DNA of 64,000 nucleotides from Prorocentrum cordatum (Eukaryota > Sar > Dinophyceae > Prorocentrales > Prorocentraceae). Within the stretch, counting starts at the first letter, position 1. The number at the start of each line of letters is the position of its first letter. Below the pieces are notes generated by a model that searched no databases, had not been told where the DNA came from, and saw nothing but the letters and a program-made list of their open reading frames with translations. Below are positions 59,831 through 64,000 of the stretch, in pieces. The stretch spans positions 86,001 through 150,000 of the forward strand of contig CAUYUJ010016465.1 in the NCBI GenBank assembly GCA_963575745.1, given 5' to 3'. Position numbers and translations under genes: made by a program.

Positions 59831-60715
59831 CAATGGCGGCCCATGAGCAACTGCAAGAAACGCGCCAAGGCGAGAAACTGAAAACCAAGGCTTTCTCGGC
59901 CCCGGCGGGCTCTGAAAAGACTTCGCGGCGCGTCGGCTGCCGCGCTGCCCCGCGGCGCTCTGTTGGGGGGGGCGAAAAACGCCATGAACGCAGACCGCCA
60001 GGACGCCGTAGAGGATGGCGCATGGTCGCGCCAGCGGTGGGCGCGCCGCCCGCCCCGCGGCGCAGGTCTAACTGGGACATGCGCGGCGCCCGTTTCTCGA
60101 GCTCGGGCCGACAGAACGCCGCGGCCGAACAGAGCTCCCAAAACTTGTCTGCCCGTGACTTGGGAGGCTGCTGCGCAACCTGTTGGACCAACTCGCCGAA
60201 GAGATTGGGGGCGACGACGGACTCGGCGTCGTCGTGGCGGAAGAGGTCGGGGAGGTTGCTGTACTTCGCTGGCGCCAGGCCACATCCCCCCCTGGGAGCG
60301 CGCGCAATGGCGGCCCTGGCTGCCGTTGGCGCTGGCACTGGCTCACCGCTGCGACCGCCCACGCGGCGCTCTGGGAGGTCGGACAAGATCTGGCGGAGCT
60401 TATCCTTGCTGAAACATTGCGCTTCGCCCCGCGTCTGCACTTGAAACTCACGGCCCTTCGGCGTGCGTAGGATGAGAGCATCGCCTCGCGTAGTGCAGCA
60501 CACATCTTTCCATTGAAATCCTCCTGGAGATAAGTCGACGTCTTCGTTCGAAGGCAGCCGTGGAACATGCGCGGCCGGGGCGCCCTTGGCCGAGGTCGCC
60601 TGGTGGCCGTGGCGCCCCCCTGTGTTTAGTGCAACGCGTCCTGGCAGTAGCTGTCGGGTTTGCCTCTCGAGTGATGCAGCAGCGCGTTGGCCCGACTGTC
60701 CAAAGCAACGCGCTC
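59826..60715 (-). pseudogene. Copia-like aspartic protease region
   Basis: In one frame VALDSRANALLHHSRGKPDS (60645-60706) matches the retrotransposon protease start (LLDSGATHAL), with the active-site Gly replaced by Arg (codons at 60692-60700). In the next frame VALNTGGRHGHQATSAKGAP, VDLSPGGFQWKDVCCTTRGD, ALILRTPKGREFQVQTRGEA and FSKDKLRQILSDLPE follow, fitting the post-protease segment (G.....LGY..W....c.l..P.G....V....CP.i...). The later part (PAKYSNLPDLFRHDDAES) is unassigned. No integrase or copia RT motif was found below it. Confidence 0.5.
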
Positions 60716-60814
60716 CTTAAGTCCTTGATTCATGCCGCCGGGTCGCCGCTAGCGGCAGCCGCGCGGGCCAAATCAACGCTCGCCTTCGCGTTAGGGGTGC
60801 TCTTGCCAGCGTCG

Positions 60815-61360
60815 CTATCCCACTTCTTGCCCTTGGAATTGCCCTTGTCTCCACTCTTCTCCCTGCTCTTTCTCTCTGCTCACTTGCCGACCCCCCCTGC
60901 CTCTTCTGCCTGGTTGCGTCGCGCCCGATAGCCCTTCGGGCGCATGTCTTTGTCGAGGGCTGCACCGCCCCCCAGGGCGGGCGCATTCCATCGAGCTGCG
61001 CGCTGGCGACTTGCACGCGAGGCACCTTTTCCTCCACCAGGAAGCTGGCGCGATGAGAATGACAGGCAGCTCCTCGCTGGCAGTCGCCGTTCTGCCAGTC
61101 GGCGCACGGCTGCGCCCGCGGCGACAGCGGGCCGGTGGGCTGGGCGATTGCGGGCGGAGGACCCCCGAATCAGAAGCTCCCGAAGCGGCGGCAGCGGCCC
61201 GCGATGCTTTCTTCTCACGTTCCCTCATCTGCATCTGCCGCGCCCTCTGGTCGTCCGTCAGAGGCAAACCAAGGTTGAGGGAGGTGTCGCCTGGCAGGGT
61301 CAAGGCTGAGAGCTCCGCGTCAGCGAAGTCGGACACTTCCTCGAAGGCCACCTGCGTCAC
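60815..61360 (-). pseudogene. Gag C-terminal/linker region of the copia-like element
   Basis: 181 open codons. The first 75 look real: FEEVSDFADAELSALTLPGD, TSLNLGLPLTDDQRARQMQM, REREKKASRAAAAASGAS, then Pro/Arg-rich. It lies between the Gag-like part (61.4-62.5 kb) and the protease on the same strand. A zinc knuckle is expected here; only scattered CxxC (CLAC) is visible. Confidence 0.4.
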
Positions 61361-61427
61361 GGCGCGGGGAAGGCCCAGTCGATCCTAGAGTAGGATCCAT
61401 ATCATGTGCAGCTGGGGCCCCGCCCTG

Positions 61428-61883
61428 TCAAACGCGGCCCCGAAGATGCTCCAGGGCGCGGTAGCTCATCGCGAGGTCTGGGGGCACGCGCCCTAATGCC
61501 ATCAACCTCCGCGCGTCCGTCCGCCCGCGCGCGAGCTCGATCTGCGCCGGCCCGGCATTGGCGCGCGCGTTGGGGCTCGGCACCTTGCGGAGCAAGCTGC
61601 CCTTCTCACTCGGCGAGGCGGGGGCAGACAAGTTGGAGAGGCAGTAAACTGGGGCGCCCGACATGTGGACCGCGCCAGCCTGGACCCGGAAAGCAACCCA
61701 TTCTCGCTGAGTCTTCGGCAGGCACGCCAGAGTGCGCGGGCGCATCCGCGCCTCCACCTGGGCGCGCTGCGGCGGCAGCGCCTCCCGCGGACAGTTCTGC
61801 CCCCTCAGGTCGAGGTTCTTCGTCAAGTACGCGGCGCGGGTGTTTTCGGCCGACGACCGGGCCCACTGCCGCCGCGAGGTCAC
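61428..61883 (-). pseudogene. Gag-like domain of the copia-like element, C-terminal half
   Basis: RAQVEARMRPRTLACLPKTQ, APVYCLSNLSAPASPSEKGS, LLRKVPSPNARANAGPAQIE, then LARGRTDARRLMALGRVPPD and LAMSYRALEHL. This follows the dinoflagellate copia Gag pattern of a Y..G...E+..LL+.L..P......A...L..W.R...R...LG...PD. Same frame logic continues upstream with the segment below. Confidence 0.5.
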
Positions 61884-61910
61884 GCGGTGGTCCGCCGACT
61901 CAGTGGACTG

Positions 61911-62564
61911 CTACACATGGAGCAACCACTGCTGGAGCCTGCGTGCTCGAGCGCTCGGGCCCCTGGGCTCGAGCTTGGGAAACTCTGGCACCAGAGCGTG
62001 TAAAGTCTTCAAAATCACGCTGGGCTCCGCCAAACTGGGCGCCGCCACTGGCGCTGGTGATTGGGCGATTCTGGTCGGCAAGGCTGGGCCCGCCACGCTC
62101 GCGCCCCCATGGCCCGGAGGTCCGCCCAGCCCGAGCTCTGGCCTTCCTGGTGCGCGCGGCCGCGCCTCCACAAGAAAATCGAAGATGCAGCTGCTCCTCT
62201 GACTTGGGACGCCCTGCTGCACGTCGGGCCCGACGGCTGGCAAGTCCAGCGGAGAAGCGGCCGCGGCATCCGGCAGCGCCGAACTCGAAGGCGGCGCGGG
62301 AATGGGTTTAGCATCCCCTTCTGTCCGGCACCACCATGCGACGGGCGTTTCGCCTGGCTGTCTCCCTCCGGTCGCCTTGCTGCGAGGTTTCCGACAACAG
62401 CAGCCGTCGTGAGCCAGAAGCCCGGGGGAACGCCTGCGGACATCTCCCCTCCAGCTGTGGGCTGCGCAGCCCTCCCGTCCGGTGCCAAAGTCGCGAGCAA
62501 TTCCGACGGCAACGGAAGCGCGCTTCCGCTCTGACCCTCCCGCGGCGTGGCAGCGCCCCACCAC
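61911..62564 (-). pseudogene. Gag-like domain, N-terminal half
   Basis: The last 45 residues, AEPSVILKTLHALVPEFPKL followed by EPRGPSARARRLQQWLLHV, fit the start of the Gag core (PxLPxLxP..PxxAxxxxxWL..V). The preceding part is Pro/Ala-rich linker. A stop at 61911 separates it from the next half. Confidence 0.4.
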
Positions 62565-63528
62565 TGCTGCAAAGTGTCTGCTTCAAGGCCCAGCAAGTCA
62601 CGCTGGACTCCACTGGCTGCCCGAAGAATAACTGCGGGGGCCAAGGCCTCGGCAAGGCGCCCTCCTGCAACGTGTCTGGAGGTGGCTGCTGGCAGCCCTC
62701 CTCAGCTCCCTGTTGCTCTGGATCGGCGGCACCGTTGTGCTGGCCGTCGTTCCAGAGAAGCCACTCGCACTCCAAATTGTCCATGCGCTTTGCGAACTTC
62801 TGCGAACCGTCACTGGTGATGTTCGCAACCCAGAGGACATTGCGCATACCTTCGCGGAGTGTATGCAACTCCGCCTTGATGTCCATCATTCTGTGTTCAA
62901 GTGCTGGCACGCGGTCCTCAAGCGTCGCAGCAGCTGGCGGTTCAAGCGAACGTGGCCCCGTCGGAAGGTTAACCCCCCGACGCGGCAGCCTATCGAACGC
63001 ATTCCCGCCCGACAGACTGCCAGCTGCGCCTGCTTCCTGCGTCTGCCGATCAGGTGTGTCGGGCACAGAGTGTCCTCCAGTGTTCGACCCTGCGGACCCG
63101 CGCGCTGTTCCTGAAGAGCGTGGCGTGCTGACAACTGCTGCTTCTGTGGGAAAACACACAAAACACACACACACACACACACGAGGGAAAAAACACAAAC
63201 AAAGACACACACACACAACACACTGTAGGAAAAACACACACACACAAAACACACACACACACACTGTGCGTGTGTGTGTGTGTGATTGTGTGTGTGTGTG
63301 TTTGTGTCCCACTGTGTTTTTTTTGTGTTTTCTGCCGCCGCCATCGTCGGTATTTCTGGAGCTGCGGTCTCCGATGCCGTCGGAGATGCTGGGGCTACCG
63401 CTGCGAAGGCGGTTCCTGGTGCTGGGTCGGTCGGAATCGTCACCGTCGGAGTGCTGTAGGGCGCAGGTTTGCAGTCTCCCTGGCACGCGTGTTGGATCGG
63501 GCGGACATTGCCCAGCGCTGGGTTCCAA
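62308..63528 (-). CDS. Upstream ORF of the copia-like element with coiled coil and candidate intron
   Basis: 406 open codons. After a candidate intron (63144-63341) the protein reads TEAAVVSTPRSSGTARGSAG, later VPALEHRMMDIKAELHTLRE, GMRNVLWVANITSDGSQKFA and KRMDNLECEWLLW, a helical/coiled-coil region. The last 150 residues are lower quality and overlap the Gag-like frame. The open frame continues 5' beyond 63528 in another frame (to about 63917: CASFQDAQRREAWRRSLESQ, IQTWWSRAIEA). Confidence 0.45.
   Translation of the reverse strand: MEPSAGQCPPDPTRVPGRLQTCALQHSDGDDSDRPSTRNRLRSGSPSISDGIGDRSSRNTDDGGGRKHKKNTVGHKHTHTQSHTHTRTVCVCVFCVCVFFLQCVVCVCLCLCFFPRVCVCVCFVCFPTEAAVVSTPRSSGTARGSAGSNTGGHSVPDTPDRQTQEAGAAGSLSGGNAFDRLPRRGVNLPTGPRSLEPPAAATLEDRVPALEHRMMDIKAELHTLREGMRNVLWVANITSDGSQKFAKRMDNLECEWLLWNDGQHNGAADPEQQGAEEGCQQPPPDTLQEGALPRPWPPQLFFGQPVESSVTCWALKQTLCSSGGALPRRGRVRAEARFRCRRNCSRLWHRTGGLRSPQLEGRCPQAFPRASGSRRLLLSETSQQGDRRETARRNARRMVVPDRRGC
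63144..63341 (-). other. Candidate intron / introner-like TG-CA inverted repeat
   Basis: On the minus strand the block ends TGTGTTTTCCCACAG before AAGCAGC, an excellent acceptor. The donor side is unclear: GTGGG at 63312, or GC/AG at the CGGCAGAAAAC edge near 63335. The plus strand is CACACA-rich from 63155 to 63264 and TGTGTG-rich from 63267 to 63340, so the block is one long imperfect inverted repeat with similar ends (GGGAAAACACACAAA against GCAGAAAACACAAAA). Non-coding composition inside an otherwise coding frame. Confidence 0.5.
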
Positions 63529-63975
63529 CGCATAGGACAGCGAGGAGGAGGTCGGCTCTCTGGAGATTTGCGGCGGCTCGCCGCATGTGCCTCAATGCCC
63601 GCCGAGCTATCGAGTGGTTGCCCAACCCGACCGCCCAAGATCAGCGGGACCTTACAGAAACGGCCCGTCTGTCGTCGAGGGCAATGCAAATGAGGGCGCG
63701 TGCTGGCTGCAACTGGCCCGCGCGCTGCTCCATGCGCCAGCCCTACAGCCGCCCCCGCCGCGGCAGCTGCTGCGCCTCCAACGGCCACGCCAATCGCTGA
63801 GCAGAGCCCGGTGGCTTCGATAGCTCGCGACCACCACGTCTGAATCTGGCTCTCCAGACTGCGCCGCCATGCTTCCCTTCTCTGCGCGTCCTGAAACGAA
63901 GCGCACTCGGCGGTCACCCTTGGGATGCGGGCTGGGCAAAATGGGTAGTCGAAGAACAGCTCGACACGCAGGCAT
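63440..63975 (-). CDS. 5' part of the copia-like ORF, partial at window edge
   Basis: Overlapping minus-strand frames. 63652-63975 gives LPILPSPHPKGDRRVRFVSG. 62886-63917 gives FQDAQRREAWRRSLESQIQT, then an Ala/Gly-rich hydrophobic IGVAVGGAAAAAAGAAVGLA. There is no motif and the start is not determined; the gene may continue past 64000. Confidence 0.3.
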
Positions 63976-64000
63976 TCGGCATGGCCGAAGGCACCGCGCC

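Overview
The window comes from the nuclear genome of a dinoflagellate. The decisive evidence is two relict copies of the dinoflagellate 22-nt trans-spliced leader (SL). One at 41102-41123 (minus strand) matches the consensus at every position, and one at 58985-59006 (minus) matches with one internal mismatch. High GC, abundant satellites and microsatellites, decayed non-LTR retroelements with an endonuclease-RT-RNase H-Cys-box order, and dinoflagellate-expanded protein families of unknown function all agree. The genus cannot be fixed from sequence alone; a GC-rich lineage such as Prorocentrum is possible. No rRNA, tRNA, CRISPR or prokaryotic operon was found.

Layout, 1-20 kb: four minus-strand coding blocks alternate with tandem arrays. 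They are gene D (133-1863, unknown), gene A (4265-8239, BED-like zinc finger followed by a transposase-like order of motifs, broken by frame changes), gene B (13692-14747, unknown) and gene C (16589-about 19600, ending in a methyltransferase-like motif, with an in-frame TAA and several frame changes). Between them lie 30-bp repeats (2.6-3.8 kb), a 5.2-kb satellite of about 21 bp (8.25-13.47 kb) and the same satellite inverted (14.95-16.23 kb). Only this part of the window is peppered with a 10-bp word, CCAGAGGCAG: 27 exact copies, all in one orientation. It lies inside coding sequence, where it reads AASGA or LPLA in most cases, and also between genes.

Layout, 20-64 kb: a retroelement graveyard. 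Decayed non-LTR elements lie at 20.8-24.6 kb (+), 27.1-32.5 kb (+), 32.6-33.6 kb (+, deleted), 41.9-42.9 kb (+, 3' part) and 53.2-59.0 kb (-, headed by an SL relict). A Gag/ORF1-like reading region lies at 48.5-50.6 kb (-), a copia-like Gag plus aspartic-protease region at about 59.8-64.0 kb (-), and a dead tyrosine recombinase-like gene at 33.9-34.8 kb (-). The best single intact gene here is an intronless minus-strand ORF (40000-41061) sitting 40 nt downstream of the perfect SL relict, which makes it a candidate retroposed mRNA. Satellites fill 35.7-36.3, 44.2-45.1, 45.15-46.4, 46.4-47.4 and 51.9-52.3 kb.

The genes do not form a pathway. The coherent picture is a locus built by retroposition of trans-spliced mRNAs, retroelement decay and tandem amplification, with an unexplained short word spreading through the first 20 kb. 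Frame changes inside otherwise well-conserved protein stretches may be pseudogene decay, unrecognised introns or assembly indels; sequence alone does not separate these. All domain calls are by eye.
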